From the NCBI GenBank assembly GCA_964400655.1, contig CAYNVN010000121.1:28772-92771 (forward strand): 64,000 bases of DNA, given 5' to 3'. This document shows, one piece after another, positions 7,709-17,663 of this stretch (the stretch's first letter is position 1; every line of letters begins with the position of its first letter). The DNA is from B16-G9 sp964400655. GTDB taxonomy: Bacteria > Bacteroidota > Bacteroidia > Bacteroidales > F082. A program made the translations under genes and the position numbers. The notes below the pieces were generated by a model. It was not told the origin of the DNA, searched no databases, and worked only from the letters and a program-made list of their open reading frames with translations.

Positions 7709-9001
7709 ATGCAAGCATGTAACAAACCGGTAGTTCCGAAAAAAGTAATTCTTCCTTTTGTTTTAATCACCTCTTTATTCGCCCTCTGGGGATTTGCCAA
7801 CGACATTACCAACCCCCTGGTAGCGGCATTTAAAACGGTAATGGAAATTTCAAATGCAAAAGCAGCCTTAATACAATTTGCTTTTTACGGCGGTTATGCC
7901 ACCATGGCCATACCGGCAGCACTTTTTATTAATAAGTTCAGTTATAAAAAGGGCATTTTACTGGGGCTTGCACTTTATGCCGTGGGCGCATTACTTTTTT
8001 ATCCTGCCGCCAAATACCAAATGTTCGGATTTTTTCTCGGTTCACTTTATATTTTAACATTCGGACTTGCTTTCCTCGAAACCACCGCCAACCCCTATAT
8101 TCTTTCCATGGGCGAACGCGAAACAGCAACACGCAGGTTAAACCTCGCCCAGTCATTCAACCCCGTTGGTTCGCTGCTCGGTATGTTTGTAGCATCAAAT
8201 TTTATACTTACCCAACTCCAATCCGACAAAAGAGATGCCGCCGGCAAATTAATTTTTTCAACACTCAACACTGCACAAAAAGCAGCTGTCAGGTCGCACG
8301 ACCTTGCCGTAATACGAAACCCGTACGTTATACTCGGCTTTGTGGTTATAGCAATGTTTGTTATAATAGCAATTATTAAAATGCCCGAAAGCAACAAACA
8401 AAATAAAAACGTAAAAGCTTCCGAATCGTTTAAACGTCTTATTAAAAACGTAAACTATCGCGAAGGAGTTATTGCCCAGGTTTTTTACGTTGGTGCGCAA
8501 ATTATGAACTGGACATTTATTATTCAATATGCCGACAGGCTGGGCATTACAAAAGCACAGGCCCAATATTACAATATAGTGGCAATGATTATCTTTTTAT
8601 CAAGCCGGTTTATCAGCACACTGTTAATGAAATATCTTAATTCCAAACTGCTATTAACCGTTTTTGCCGTGGGGGGGATAATAACCATGGCTGGAACCAT
8701 ATTAATTCAGGGGATGTTCGGACTTTACTGCCTTATCGCCACATCGGCCTTTATGTCACTCATGTTTCCCACTATTTACGGAATAGCACTTACGGGGCTT
8801 GGTAAAGACACAACCCTGGGTGCTGCCGGTTTGGTTATGGCCATTGTGGGAGGTGCACTAATGCCTCCGCTACAGGGAGCCATTATTGATTTGGGAACCG
8901 TTGCAGGCATGCCGGCAGTAAACTTTTCGTTTATACTGCCACTGTTCAGTTTTGTAGTAATCACTATTTACGGTTACAGAACCATGAAAAATAAAATATA
9001 A
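7709..9001 (+). CDS. fucP: L-fucose:proton symporter
   Basis: This inner-membrane major-facilitator carrier has 430 residues and about 12 helices. It has the FucP hallmarks: GFANDITNPL with D32 in the first helix, FLETTANPYIL with E124 (counterparts of the D46 and E135 that couple protons and bind sugar in E. coli FucP), and RRLNLAQSFNPVGSLLG in the loop after helix 4. Together with operon position, this supports fucose uptake. Related members of the family carry glucose, galactose or N-acetylglucosamine, so some breadth is possible. Confidence 0.92.
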   Translation: MQACNKPVVPKKVILPFVLITSLFALWGFANDITNPLVAAFKTVMEISNAKAALIQFAFYGGYATMAIPAALFINKFSYKKGILLGLALYAVGALLFYPAAKYQMFGFFLGSLYILTFGLAFLETTANPYILSMGERETATRRLNLAQSFNPVGSLLGMFVASNFILTQLQSDKRDAAGKLIFSTLNTAQKAAVRSHDLAVIRNPYVILGFVVIAMFVIIAIIKMPESNKQNKNVKASESFKRLIKNVNYREGVIAQVFYVGAQIMNWTFIIQYADRLGITKAQAQYYNIVAMIIFLSSRFISTLLMKYLNSKLLLTVFAVGGIITMAGTILIQGMFGLYCLIATSAFMSLMFPTIYGIALTGLGKDTTLGAAGLVMAIVGGALMPPLQGAIIDLGTVAGMPAVNFSFILPLFSFVVITIYGYRTMKNKI

Positions 9002-9034
9002 ATTTGTTGTTAACATTTAAAAAGTTTTTTACCC

Positions 9035-10795
9035 ATGAATAACCATCCGAAAATCGGCATTCGTCCTACAATTGACGGCCGTGAAGGAGGCGTAAGAGAA
9101 TCGCTGGAAGAACAAGTAATGACGATGGCCAAAACAGCCGCAAAATTTTTATCGGAAAATCTAAAATATCCCGACGGCAAACCGGTGGAATGTGTAATTG
9201 CCGATAACTGCATCGGAGGAGTGGCTGAAGCGGCGGCAACAGCTGAAAAATTTGAAAAAGAAGGTGTAGGCGTGTCGTTAACCGTTACTCCCGCCTGGTG
9301 TTACGGAACCGAAACCATCGACATGAACCCATTAATACCTAAAGCGGTGTGGGGATTCAACGGTACCGAACGCCCCGGGGCCGTTTATCTTGCAGCAGCA
9401 CTTGCCGGGCATAATCAAAAAGGTTTACCTGCATTTGGTATTTACGGTAAAGATGTACAGGATGCAGGCGAAACCCTTATTCCGGAAGACGTAAAACAAA
9501 AACTGTTGCGCTTTGCAAAAGCAGGACTTGCCGTTGCCTTGATGAAAGGTAAATCTTACCTTTCCATGGGTTCCGTCTCAATGGGTATTGCAGGCTCTAT
9601 TGTCGATTCGGATTTCTTTCAAAGCTATCTCGGTATTCGCAACGAATATGTGGATATGACAGAATTCTTACGCCGTATGGACAATAAAATTTATGATGAA
9701 GACGAATATGAAAAAGCTCTGATATGGGTAAAAAACAACTGTAAAGAAGGAAAAGACTATAACACCGTTCCCAAATCAGACGAACAAAAAAATACCGAGT
9801 GGGAAAAAGTAATAAAAATGACACTGATTGCCCGTGATATGATGAGCGGCAATCAGAAACTTATCGAAAAAGGGTTTCGTGAAGAAGGACTTGGACATAA
9901 TGCTATTTTAGCCGGATTTCAGGGGCAGCGTCAATGGACCGATTATCAACCCAACGGCGATTTTATGGAAGCCATACTAAATTCGTCATTCGACTGGAAC
10001 GGTAAAAGAGCACCATTTTTGGTGGCTACCGAAAACGATTCGCTTAACGGGGTGGCCATGTTGTTTGGTTACCTGCTAACCAACAGCGCCCAAATGTTCT
10101 CCGATATCCGTACCTACTGGAGCCCCCGGGCCATTGAACGCGTTACCGGACAAAAACCCGAAAAAGAGATATCAGGTGGTATTATTCACCTAATCAATTC
10201 GGGCGCATCTGCCCTTGATTTTACCGGACAACAATCAATCGAAGGCAAGCCCGGCATTAAACCTTTTTGGGAAATTACCGACGAAGAGGCCGACAAGTGC
10301 CTTAAAGCCACCTCGTGGTGCCCCGCCATATCCGAATATTTCAGAGGCGGAGGTTTTTCATCGGAATTTTTAACCAAAGGGGGCATGCCCATTACCATTT
10401 CAAGAATCAATATTGTAAAAGGGATGGGGCCCGTTTTACAAATTGCCGAAGGATATACCGTTGAACTACCCCCTGAAATGAACCGCATATTAACCCAACG
10501 TACAAACCCGTCGTGGCCCACCACCTGGTTTGTTCCGCGCCTTAACAACAAAGGTGCCTTTAAAGATGTTTATTCGGTTATGGCTAACTGGGGGGCCAAC
10601 CATTGCGCCTCCTCTTACGGACATATTGGTGCCGATTTAATAACACTGGCATCCATGTTACGCATACCGGTTAATATGCACAATGTTGACGAAGACAAAA
10701 TATTCAGACCAAACGCATGGAGCCTGCACGGTACGGAAAATAAAGAAAGTGCCGATTACCGTGCCTGTTATACTTACGGGCCTCTTTATAAATAA
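9035..10795 (+). CDS. fucI: L-fucose isomerase
   Basis: FucI converts L-fucose to L-fuculose in the cytoplasm using a manganese ion. The 586 residues match the family length. E333 in ATENDSLNG and D357 in FSDIRTYWSP correspond to the metal ligands E337 and D361 of the E. coli enzyme, and H523 in GANHCASSYGH matches H528. The N-terminus KIGIRPTIDGREGGVRESLE is a strong family signature. The gene lies 33 bases after fucP and 11 bases before fucK. I see no unusual features. Confidence 0.97.
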   Translation: MNNHPKIGIRPTIDGREGGVRESLEEQVMTMAKTAAKFLSENLKYPDGKPVECVIADNCIGGVAEAAATAEKFEKEGVGVSLTVTPAWCYGTETIDMNPLIPKAVWGFNGTERPGAVYLAAALAGHNQKGLPAFGIYGKDVQDAGETLIPEDVKQKLLRFAKAGLAVALMKGKSYLSMGSVSMGIAGSIVDSDFFQSYLGIRNEYVDMTEFLRRMDNKIYDEDEYEKALIWVKNNCKEGKDYNTVPKSDEQKNTEWEKVIKMTLIARDMMSGNQKLIEKGFREEGLGHNAILAGFQGQRQWTDYQPNGDFMEAILNSSFDWNGKRAPFLVATENDSLNGVAMLFGYLLTNSAQMFSDIRTYWSPRAIERVTGQKPEKEISGGIIHLINSGASALDFTGQQSIEGKPGIKPFWEITDEEADKCLKATSWCPAISEYFRGGGFSSEFLTKGGMPITISRINIVKGMGPVLQIAEGYTVELPPEMNRILTQRTNPSWPTTWFVPRLNNKGAFKDVYSVMANWGANHCASSYGHIGADLITLASMLRIPVNMHNVDEDKIFRPNAWSLHGTENKESADYRACYTYGPLYK

Positions 10796-10806
10796 AACAG
10801 GGCAAA

Positions 10807-12201
10807 ATGAAAAAAGCCGTTCTTATTTTAGATGTAGGAGCTACCAATTTACGGGCCGTCGCCGTTAGCGAAACCGGTAACATTATTGCTCAAAAATTTT
10901 TTCCTAATCAAACTTCACCCGACCCCTTTTACAAAGACGGATTAATTTGGGATGTGGACAATATTTGGAAAAAACTAAGCAAAGCCACCCGTTTTGTTAT
11001 CAACCAAATAAACAATACCGAAATCATCGGAATTACCGTTACCACATTTGGCGTTGACGGAGCCCCTTTCGATAACAAAGGCCGTCAGCTTTATCCGGTT
11101 ATTTCGTGGGCATGTCCACGAACACAAACGGTTACGGAAGATGTACACAAAATACTTCCTCTTAATTATCTTTATAAAACAACCGGTGTTTACCCTTTTG
11201 CATTCAATACCATTTACAAACTCTTTTGGCTTAACAAACATCATAAAAATTTGATGAGCAAAATGGCCCATTGGTTATTTATGCCTTCAATATTGTCTAA
11301 CCGGCTGACGGGAACCAAACATACCGATATTTCCATGGCAGGAACTTCCATGCTTACTCAATTAAACAGCCGTGGTTTTTCAGAACACATTATACACGAA
11401 ACGGGCTTAAAACCTCAAATATTTCCACCACTAAAAGAGGCGGGACAACAGGTTGGTTTTGTTACCAAAGCGGCAGCAGTTCAAACAGGGATCAATGAAG
11501 GAACTCCGGTTTTTGCGACCGGGCACGATACTCAGTTTGCAGTGTTCGGTTCCGGAGCAGGTATTAACGAACCGGTATTAAGTTCAGGCACCTGGGAAAT
11601 ATTAATGGTGCGAACGCCTAATATTAAAGTAAATAAACAAGCCTTTAACGCTGGTATCACAACTGAGTGGGACAGTCTTCCGGGGTATTTCAATCCCGGT
11701 TTACAATGGCAGGGATCGGCAATACTGGAATGGATAAAAAAGAATTTTTACACCGATATAATAAACAACCCTTCCGTTTATGATATAATGATTAACGAAG
11801 CTGAATCTGTTAAAAACACTGCTGTTTATTTTAATACAAACTTTTTAAATAACAACGGGCAAATATTAAACCTGAATACTCACACCAAAAGAGGAGAAAT
11901 TTATAGAGCAGCATTAACGGCCCTTGCAATACACACAAAAAAAAGTTTACAACTAATTGAAGAAGCAGCCGGTTTTAAAGCCAAATCGCTTACCATTGTG
12001 GGAGGAGGTTCAAAAAACAAACTTTGGAACCGGATACGTTCCGAAACACTCGGCATTCCGGTAAAAACCGTATTGCAAACCGAAACAACAGTATTAGGAG
12101 CGGCCATGTTTGTTTTCGGAAACACCTTATACCGGTCGCCGGAAGAAGCAAAACAGATATTTCAAAAAACTACTTCTTCCAAAAAGCAGGCGAAAAGATA
12201 A
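10807..12201 (+). CDS. fucK: L-fuculokinase, FGGY family
   Basis: FucK phosphorylates L-fuculose to L-fuculose 1-phosphate. The 464-residue FGGY kinase has the phosphate-binding DVGATN (9-14), TFGVDGAPF (80-88), the probable catalytic base D241 in TGHDTQFAVFGSG, and SSGTWEILMVR (259-269), the last shared closely with E. coli FucK. GGGSKNKLWN near residue 398 is the adenosine-binding part. It is the last gene of the operon. Its final 32 bases overlap the 3' end of trkH on the other strand, and no terminator is seen there, so transcripts of the two units may collide or overlap. Rhamnulokinase is the alternative but is less likely in this context. Confidence 0.9.
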   Translation: MKKAVLILDVGATNLRAVAVSETGNIIAQKFFPNQTSPDPFYKDGLIWDVDNIWKKLSKATRFVINQINNTEIIGITVTTFGVDGAPFDNKGRQLYPVISWACPRTQTVTEDVHKILPLNYLYKTTGVYPFAFNTIYKLFWLNKHHKNLMSKMAHWLFMPSILSNRLTGTKHTDISMAGTSMLTQLNSRGFSEHIIHETGLKPQIFPPLKEAGQQVGFVTKAAAVQTGINEGTPVFATGHDTQFAVFGSGAGINEPVLSSGTWEILMVRTPNIKVNKQAFNAGITTEWDSLPGYFNPGLQWQGSAILEWIKKNFYTDIINNPSVYDIMINEAESVKNTAVYFNTNFLNNNGQILNLNTHTKRGEIYRAALTALAIHTKKSLQLIEEAAGFKAKSLTIVGGGSKNKLWNRIRSETLGIPVKTVLQTETTVLGAAMFVFGNTLYRSPEEAKQIFQKTTSSKKQAKR

Positions 12202-13642
12202 TTAATACCGTAAAGAGTTCGAGTCGTCCCAGCAACATTAAAAACGACAATATCCATTTTCCAAGAGGCGGAATAAAAGCATAATTTTCCACCGGACCAA
12301 CCCCGCCTATTCCGGGGCCAATATTTCCAAGGCTTGCAATGGATGCTCCTACCGATGTTTCAAAATCGAGGCCAAGCAGCGCCATAATGATTACCCCGAA
12401 GGAAAATATCAGAATATAGATAAGGAAAAAGGCCATCACATTGAAAATAACCTGCTGACCAATGGATTTACCCCCGTATTTTACCGGAATTATGGCCGCG
12501 GGATGGATGGTACGTTTCAGCTCAATCCACGAATTTTTTAACAACAACAAATGCCTGATGATTTTTACACCGCCGCCCGTTGAGCCCGCACTTCCCCCAA
12601 TAAACATTAAAGCGGCTATCAGTATCCACAAAAATACCGGCCACAATATGTAATCAGCCGTTACAAAACCGGTGGTGGTTAAAATGGAAACCACCGTAAA
12701 AAGCGAATCGCGAAATGCCGATTCGATGCCCGAATGCCTGATGGTTATCAATCCAAAGGTAAGTGCCAGGGTTATTACAAGAATTATTACAAGATAGGTT
12801 CGGAATTCTTCGTTTTTAATCACCTTTTTAAACTGGCCGTGAAGCGTAAAATAGTGCAGGGTAAAGTTTGTTCCCGCCAATATCATAAAAACAATAATTA
12901 CATACTGCGAATAAGGCATAAAACCCGCAATGCTGTCGTTTTTGGTTGAAAAACCTCCGGTAGCCATGGTGGCAAAGGCATGGCAAACAGAATCGAACAG
13001 ATTCATCTCGCCGGCCCAAAGCAGCAAAATTTCAACAAGTGTTAAAATTAAGTAAATACCCCAAAACCGTTTTGCGGTAGCAGTTATCCGCGGATGTAAT
13101 TTATCGGGTGCAATGCCCGGCATTTCGGCAATTAGCAACTGCATTCCTCCAATCCCCAAAAAGGGCAACACGGCTACCGTTAACACAATGATTCCCATAC
13201 CGCCTATCCAGTGTGTCATGGCACGCCAGTACAAAATATTTTTTGCCACCGATTCAATATCGGTTAAAACGGATGACCCGGTGGTGGTAAACCCCGACAT
13301 GGTTTCAAAAAAAGCATTGGTAAACCCGGGTATGGCTCCGCTGAACATAAAAGGCAGCGAACCGAAAACCGAAATAATAACCCATGTAAGCGTTACAATT
13401 GTATAACCTTCGCGCTTACCTATGTTTTTATTATTATGCCTGTTACCTATAAAGGCAAGCACACCGCCCGTTATGGCCGTAATAATTGCCGAATAAACAA
13501 TGGGTAATGCAGATTCGTGGTAATAAAACGCAACAATCAGGGAAGTAAGCATAAAGCCCGACAAAATCACCAGCAGGATACCCATAACCTTCATAAGTAT
13601 CCACACATTGAGTAGTTTAGTAATGCCCTGTTTTTTCATCAA
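12170..13642 (-). CDS. trkH: Potassium uptake protein TrkH/KtrB family
   Basis: This 490-residue membrane channel subunit imports potassium. The four filter-loop signatures of the superfamily are visible: TTGSSVL, MATGGFSTKND, TTTGFVTADY and SLGNIGPGIG, each after a transmembrane helix. GGSAGSTGGGVKIIR is also characteristic. It follows trkA by 6 bases and should form one operon and one complex with it, the NAD-binding TrkA ring gating the channel from the cytoplasm. The 3' end overlaps fucK on the opposite strand by 32 bases. Confidence 0.94.
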   Translation of the reverse strand: MMKKQGITKLLNVWILMKVMGILLVILSGFMLTSLIVAFYYHESALPIVYSAIITAITGGVLAFIGNRHNNKNIGKREGYTIVTLTWVIISVFGSLPFMFSGAIPGFTNAFFETMSGFTTTGSSVLTDIESVAKNILYWRAMTHWIGGMGIIVLTVAVLPFLGIGGMQLLIAEMPGIAPDKLHPRITATAKRFWGIYLILTLVEILLLWAGEMNLFDSVCHAFATMATGGFSTKNDSIAGFMPYSQYVIIVFMILAGTNFTLHYFTLHGQFKKVIKNEEFRTYLVIILVITLALTFGLITIRHSGIESAFRDSLFTVVSILTTTGFVTADYILWPVFLWILIAALMFIGGSAGSTGGGVKIIRHLLLLKNSWIELKRTIHPAAIIPVKYGGKSIGQQVIFNVMAFFLIYILIFSFGVIIMALLGLDFETSVGASIASLGNIGPGIGGVGPVENYAFIPPLGKWILSFLMLLGRLELFTVLIIFSPAFWKK

Positions 13643-13648
13643 AAAAAA

Positions 13649-15013
13649 TTAAAGTCCGAACATCGACTTATTAAAAAACTTCTCCACCCTTGCAGTGGTT
13701 CCCGGCAGGGCAAACACCACCACATTATCGCCGGGTTCAATTTGAAAATCGCCCACGGCAATATACGACTCGTCACCGCGTAAAATACCACCCACAATAA
13801 CACCATCCGGTAACTTAACATCTTTAATGGGATGCTTGGTAACGGGAGAACCTGGCTTTGCCTCAATTTCAATAATTTCGGCATTTATTCCGCTAACAAT
13901 TTTCAGCGAAGCCACCTCGTCGCCCATGGAGTGTTTAACAATATAACTGGCGGCAATCAGTTTTTTATTTAAAATGGTATCGATACCAATATTTTGCGAA
14001 ATATCAATGTAATCAAGATTTTCAACCAGAGCAATGGTTTTTTTAACTCCGTACTTTTTTGCATGTAAACAGGTAAGTATATTGGTTTCGGTATTGTTCG
14101 ACACGGCAATAAAAGCATCTGCATTTTCGATACCTTCATCCTCAAGCAGGGTAATATCGCGGGCATCGCCGTTTATAATCAACGTATCGTCAAGCATTTC
14201 GGTAAGAAACATACAGCGATCCCTGTCCATCTCAATCAGTTTAATGTTAACATCTTTTTCAAGACGTTTACAAATTACCCTGCCCACACGGCCACCGCCT
14301 ACCACAATAATATTATTAATCTCCACCTCCTCTTTTCCGCTTAATCCCAACATGGTTCCAAGCGCATCAGGCTTCGAGATAACATAAACCAGGTCGTCGG
14401 CATGAAATATAGTTTTTCCCGAAGGCAAAAAAGTATCGTTTCCGCGATGAATGGCCACTGCCCTGAAGTCGAGATGCTTATAATTAAACGAAGAGGCAAC
14501 CTCATCCAGTGTTTTACCCACAACGGGGGCATTTTTTTCAATTCTGATAAGATAGATGGAAAGCTTACCGTTTGAGAGGTCATAAATTTCGGTGGCTGTG
14601 GGGTTGTTCAACAAATCAATCACCTCATGCCCTGCAATATCTTCCGGTGAAATCAAAAAATCAATCCCCAGCTCTTCATATATTTTTCTGTTTTCGGGAC
14701 TCAGGCTTTCCAGCGTATTAACACGGGCAATCACCTGTTTAGCCCCCAGCTTTTTAGCCAGTATTGCCGTTAAAATATTGATACTCTCCTCATGCAACAC
14801 CGAAATCACCAAATCGGCTTTATTTACCTGCGCCTGTTTTAAAATGCCCACCGAATTCGATTCGCCCACAATGGTCATCAAATCGGCATGTGCCTCAATC
14901 ATTTCCAGCAATTCCTCATGCGGATCAACAATTGTTATATTGTGATTGGAGTTTACCAGTGCCTCGGCAAGATGAAATCCAACCTCTCCGTCTCCTGCAA
15001 TAATTATGTTCAT
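13649..15013 (-). CDS. trkA: Trk system potassium uptake protein TrkA
   Basis: This cytoplasmic gating subunit of the TrkH channel has 454 residues and two tandem RCK units. Each begins with a nucleotide-binding Rossmann fold: GDGEVGFHLAEAL at residue 7 and GGGRVGRVICKRL near 238. Each is followed by a TrkA-C subdomain. The double unit matches E. coli-type TrkA. A near-consensus -7 element (TACTTTTA) lies upstream on the minus strand, and trkH follows 6 bases downstream. Confidence 0.94.
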   Translation of the reverse strand: MNIIIAGDGEVGFHLAEALVNSNHNITIVDPHEELLEMIEAHADLMTIVGESNSVGILKQAQVNKADLVISVLHEESINILTAILAKKLGAKQVIARVNTLESLSPENRKIYEELGIDFLISPEDIAGHEVIDLLNNPTATEIYDLSNGKLSIYLIRIEKNAPVVGKTLDEVASSFNYKHLDFRAVAIHRGNDTFLPSGKTIFHADDLVYVISKPDALGTMLGLSGKEEVEINNIIVVGGGRVGRVICKRLEKDVNIKLIEMDRDRCMFLTEMLDDTLIINGDARDITLLEDEGIENADAFIAVSNNTETNILTCLHAKKYGVKKTIALVENLDYIDISQNIGIDTILNKKLIAASYIVKHSMGDEVASLKIVSGINAEIIEIEAKPGSPVTKHPIKDVKLPDGVIVGGILRGDESYIAVGDFQIEPGDNVVVFALPGTTARVEKFFNKSMFGL

Positions 15014-15108
15014 TTTATAGGTAATTAGATGAGGTAAAAGTAAAAATTCTTACATAAACAGCTTAAATAATTTTTTCACCTTTTTAAACAGAGCCAAACA
15101 ACTAAAAA

Positions 15109-15906
15109 TTATACGTTTATTAAAAAGTCGTCCCAATCGTTTCCAACGTTAAATTTAGCACGAAAATTTGTTAGCTCCTTTTTAGATATGATTACACTGC
15201 CGGCGGTTTCTTTACCGGGTTCGGCCCTCGACACAACATTTCCTTTGGGATCGACAAGCGCCGAGTTTCCCGAATAATAATTACCCGGACCGTCATATCC
15301 AATCCTGTTTACCCCCAGCACATATGCCTGATTTTCGATGGCGCGGGCAATCAGCAACATCTCCCACGGGTAACTGCGTTGCGAAGGCCAGTTGGCAACA
15401 TAAACGGCAAGGTCATATTCAAAATTTCCATTTTCATCCAACCGGTTTTTACTCCACACCGGAAATCGTAAATCGTAACAAATCATCGGTCTGATACGCC
15501 ACCCGTTCAGCTCCGTAATCAGTTGTTTATCTCCTTTTGTAATTTTTTTATCCTCTCCTCCCATCGAAAAAACATGCCGTTTATCGTATCTGTCAAAAGT
15601 ACCGTCGGGTTTCATCCAAATCAACGAATTGTAAAAACTGTTTTTTTCTTTCAGTAAAAAACTTCCGGTAATAACGGCATTCGTGTCTTTTGCCAACGCA
15701 CGCATCCATGCAACGGTTTCACCTTTTTCCGTTTCGGCAAACGGAGCAGGGTCAACCGGAAACCCCGTTGTAAACGTTTCGGGTAAAACAATCAAATGAT
15801 GGTTCTCAAAAGCCTGATGGATTTTTCGCGAGAAATGCTCACGATTTAAAGCCGGATTTTCCCAAACCAAATCCGATTGCAAATATAAAACCTTTAAATC
15901 CTGCAT
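15109..15906 (-). CDS. Omega-amidase / nitrilase-family amidohydrolase (YafV-like)
   Basis: This carbon-nitrogen hydrolase of 265 residues has the complete nitrilase triad: E43 in LPETFTTGF, K109 in YDKRHVF and C143 in ICYDLRFP. The sequence is closest to the YafV/omega-amidase group, which hydrolyses the amides of alpha-keto acids such as alpha-ketoglutaramate. Its start overlaps the end of the aminotransferase gene by 13 bases, so the two are translationally coupled. In methionine salvage, a glutamine-dependent transaminase makes methionine and alpha-ketoglutaramate, and an omega-amidase removes the by-product. That pairing is the best explanation here, though no other salvage gene is in the window. 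Confidence 0.87.
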   Translation of the reverse strand: MQDLKVLYLQSDLVWENPALNREHFSRKIHQAFENHHLIVLPETFTTGFPVDPAPFAETEKGETVAWMRALAKDTNAVITGSFLLKEKNSFYNSLIWMKPDGTFDRYDKRHVFSMGGEDKKITKGDKQLITELNGWRIRPMICYDLRFPVWSKNRLDENGNFEYDLAVYVANWPSQRSYPWEMLLIARAIENQAYVLGVNRIGYDGPGNYYSGNSALVDPKGNVVSRAEPGKETAGSVIISKKELTNFRAKFNVGNDWDDFLINV

Positions 15907-17051
15907 AAAATTTCTGCTGCTTTATCCAGTGTCGATTCCTGTTTGGCAAAACAAAACCTCAGCACCTGTTGATTTTTTTCATCGTGATAAAACGGAGATA
16001 GCGGAATGGCTGCTATTCCGAATTCGGTTACCAGTCTTTTTGCAAAATCATACTCCGGTTCATCCGAAATATTGCTGTAATCCAACAGTTGAAAATAAGT
16101 GCCTTTTGCCGGCACCGCTTTAAACCTCGATTTTTCCAGTGCTTTTAAAAAATAATCGCGCTTTTGCTGATAAAAAGTTCCCAGGCTTTCGTAATTTACA
16201 GGATCTTTCACAAAATCGGCAATGGCGTGTTGTATGGGGGTGTTGGAAGCAAATACAACAAACTGATGAAACTTTCTGAACTCTGCGGTAATATTTTCAG
16301 GAGCCAGTACAAAACCTGTTTTCCACCCCGTAGCATGAAAAGTTTTGCCGAACGAACCAATTACCATTGTTCGCGAAGCAAGATCGGGAAACAGACAGGC
16401 ACTGTAATGCGTTTCATCATCAAAAATAAGATGTTCATATACCTCATCGCTGATAAGCATAATATCCCTTCCGCGTAAAAAACGCTCCAAAATTTCAAAA
16501 TCCTGCTTTTTCAAAACGGTTCCGGTAGGATTATGCGGTGTGTTCAATATAATAAGTTTTGTCCGCGAGGTTACATTGCGTTTTACTTCGTCCCAGTTTA
16601 TCGAAAAGTCGGGGAATTTTAACGACACAAACTTTACCATTCCGCCGTTTGCCAATACGGCAGGAGCATAACTGTCGTATGCCGGTTCAAAAATAATGGC
16701 TTCATCACCCTCATCAATAAAAGCCGAAATGGCGGTATAAAGCGCCTGTGTTGCACCGGCTGTAATGGTTATCTCTTTTTCCGGGTCATAAACGGCATCG
16801 TAATTACGTTTAAACATTTGCGAAATAGCCTTACGCAGTTCAGGCACACCCGGCATGGGTGCATACTGATTAAAACCTTTCTTCATATAATAATGAACCC
16901 GTTCGATCAACCCTTTATCAATGGGGAAATCAGGAAACCCCTGCGACAGATTAACAGCGTTAAAATCAAGGGCAAGCTTAGTCATTACAGCAAAAACCGA
17001 TGTTTTGGCTCCGGGGAGCTTACTATTAAAATGACCGTCAAATAATTTCAT
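15894..17051 (-). CDS. PLP-dependent aminotransferase, methionine/glutamine transaminase type (YbdL-like)
   Basis: This class I aminotransferase has 385 residues. The PLP lysine is K236 in GSFGKTFHATGWK, with the aspartate in LISDEVYEHL and the arginine in LRFCFAK near the C-terminus. NLSQGFPDFP and NQYAPMPGVPELR are typical of the YbdL/kynurenine aminotransferase-glutamine transaminase K group, which prefers methionine and aromatic residues. A perfect -7 box lies 19 bases upstream. The downstream omega-amidase overlaps it, which supports a glutamine transaminase/omega-amidase pair recycling the keto acid of methionine. Confidence 0.88.
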   Translation of the reverse strand: MKLFDGHFNSKLPGAKTSVFAVMTKLALDFNAVNLSQGFPDFPIDKGLIERVHYYMKKGFNQYAPMPGVPELRKAISQMFKRNYDAVYDPEKEITITAGATQALYTAISAFIDEGDEAIIFEPAYDSYAPAVLANGGMVKFVSLKFPDFSINWDEVKRNVTSRTKLIILNTPHNPTGTVLKKQDFEILERFLRGRDIMLISDEVYEHLIFDDETHYSACLFPDLASRTMVIGSFGKTFHATGWKTGFVLAPENITAEFRKFHQFVVFASNTPIQHAIADFVKDPVNYESLGTFYQQKRDYFLKALEKSRFKAVPAKGTYFQLLDYSNISDEPEYDFAKRLVTEFGIAAIPLSPFYHDEKNQQVLRFCFAKQESTLDKAAEILCRI

Positions 17052-17070
17052 AAATTGGATTTTTTCAGCA

Positions 17071-17078
17071 CAAATTTA
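17071..17078 (-). promoter_or_regulatory. -7 promoter box (TAAATTTG) for the aminotransferase/omega-amidase operon
   Basis: This is an exact TAnnTTTG match on the minus strand, 19 bases before the ATG at 17051. Confidence 0.6.
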
Positions 17079-17333
17079 ATCTTTTACAAATCTTAGCTGA
17101 TTTTTTCCTGCAGATATTTTACAATAAAAATAACGGATATTTTAAACTTTTTTCATAACAACCCGTTACGATTTTGAATAAAACTATAAAAACAACTATC
17201 CGAAACTGTAAATAACACCGTTTACAGAAACCCCATACAACACATACAACACTGTTAATCTTTATATTATAAACTTTGGTCTGTATATTGCAAGTACATT
17301 GAAACGATAACGCAACCACAAAATTTAAAAGAT

Positions 17334-17654
17334 ATGCTTATTTACGGCATTGTATTATACTTAGTAATTACATTTGTTTTAACCCTGTTTGGAATTGACA
17401 GGCAAAGTGAAGCAATAAAATTATTTACAATCAGTTTAATGCTCACTCCGTTGGCAGGCATTATCTGGTTAATTAAAAACCGACCCCAATCACAAAAAAT
17501 AAACTACTATTACTGCGAAGAGTGCAACTACGTTTACCCTGTAAAGATGGGGCACTGCCCAATTTGTGCTGAAAAAGGCAAAAGTGTCAGGCTCAAAAAG
17601 TACAAATCGCCCTATGACCTCACCAAAAACCTGCAAAAACTGACTTTAGCCTAG
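17334..17654 (+). CDS. Small membrane protein with a C-terminal zinc ribbon
   Basis: A 106-residue protein of unknown function. Two hydrophobic segments (about 4-20 and 29-47) are followed by a four-cysteine zinc ribbon: C61 and C64 (CEEC), C75 and C78 (CPIC), in a rubredoxin-like spacing. The rest is basic. It probably sits in the inner membrane with the ribbon in the cytoplasm. It stands alone between the divergent aminotransferase and its own terminator, which supports it as a real gene. I do not recognise a named family. Confidence 0.7.
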   Translation: MLIYGIVLYLVITFVLTLFGIDRQSEAIKLFTISLMLTPLAGIIWLIKNRPQSQKINYYYCEECNYVYPVKMGHCPICAEKGKSVRLKKYKSPYDLTKNLQKLTLA

Positions 17655-17663
17655 AGCCTGGCG

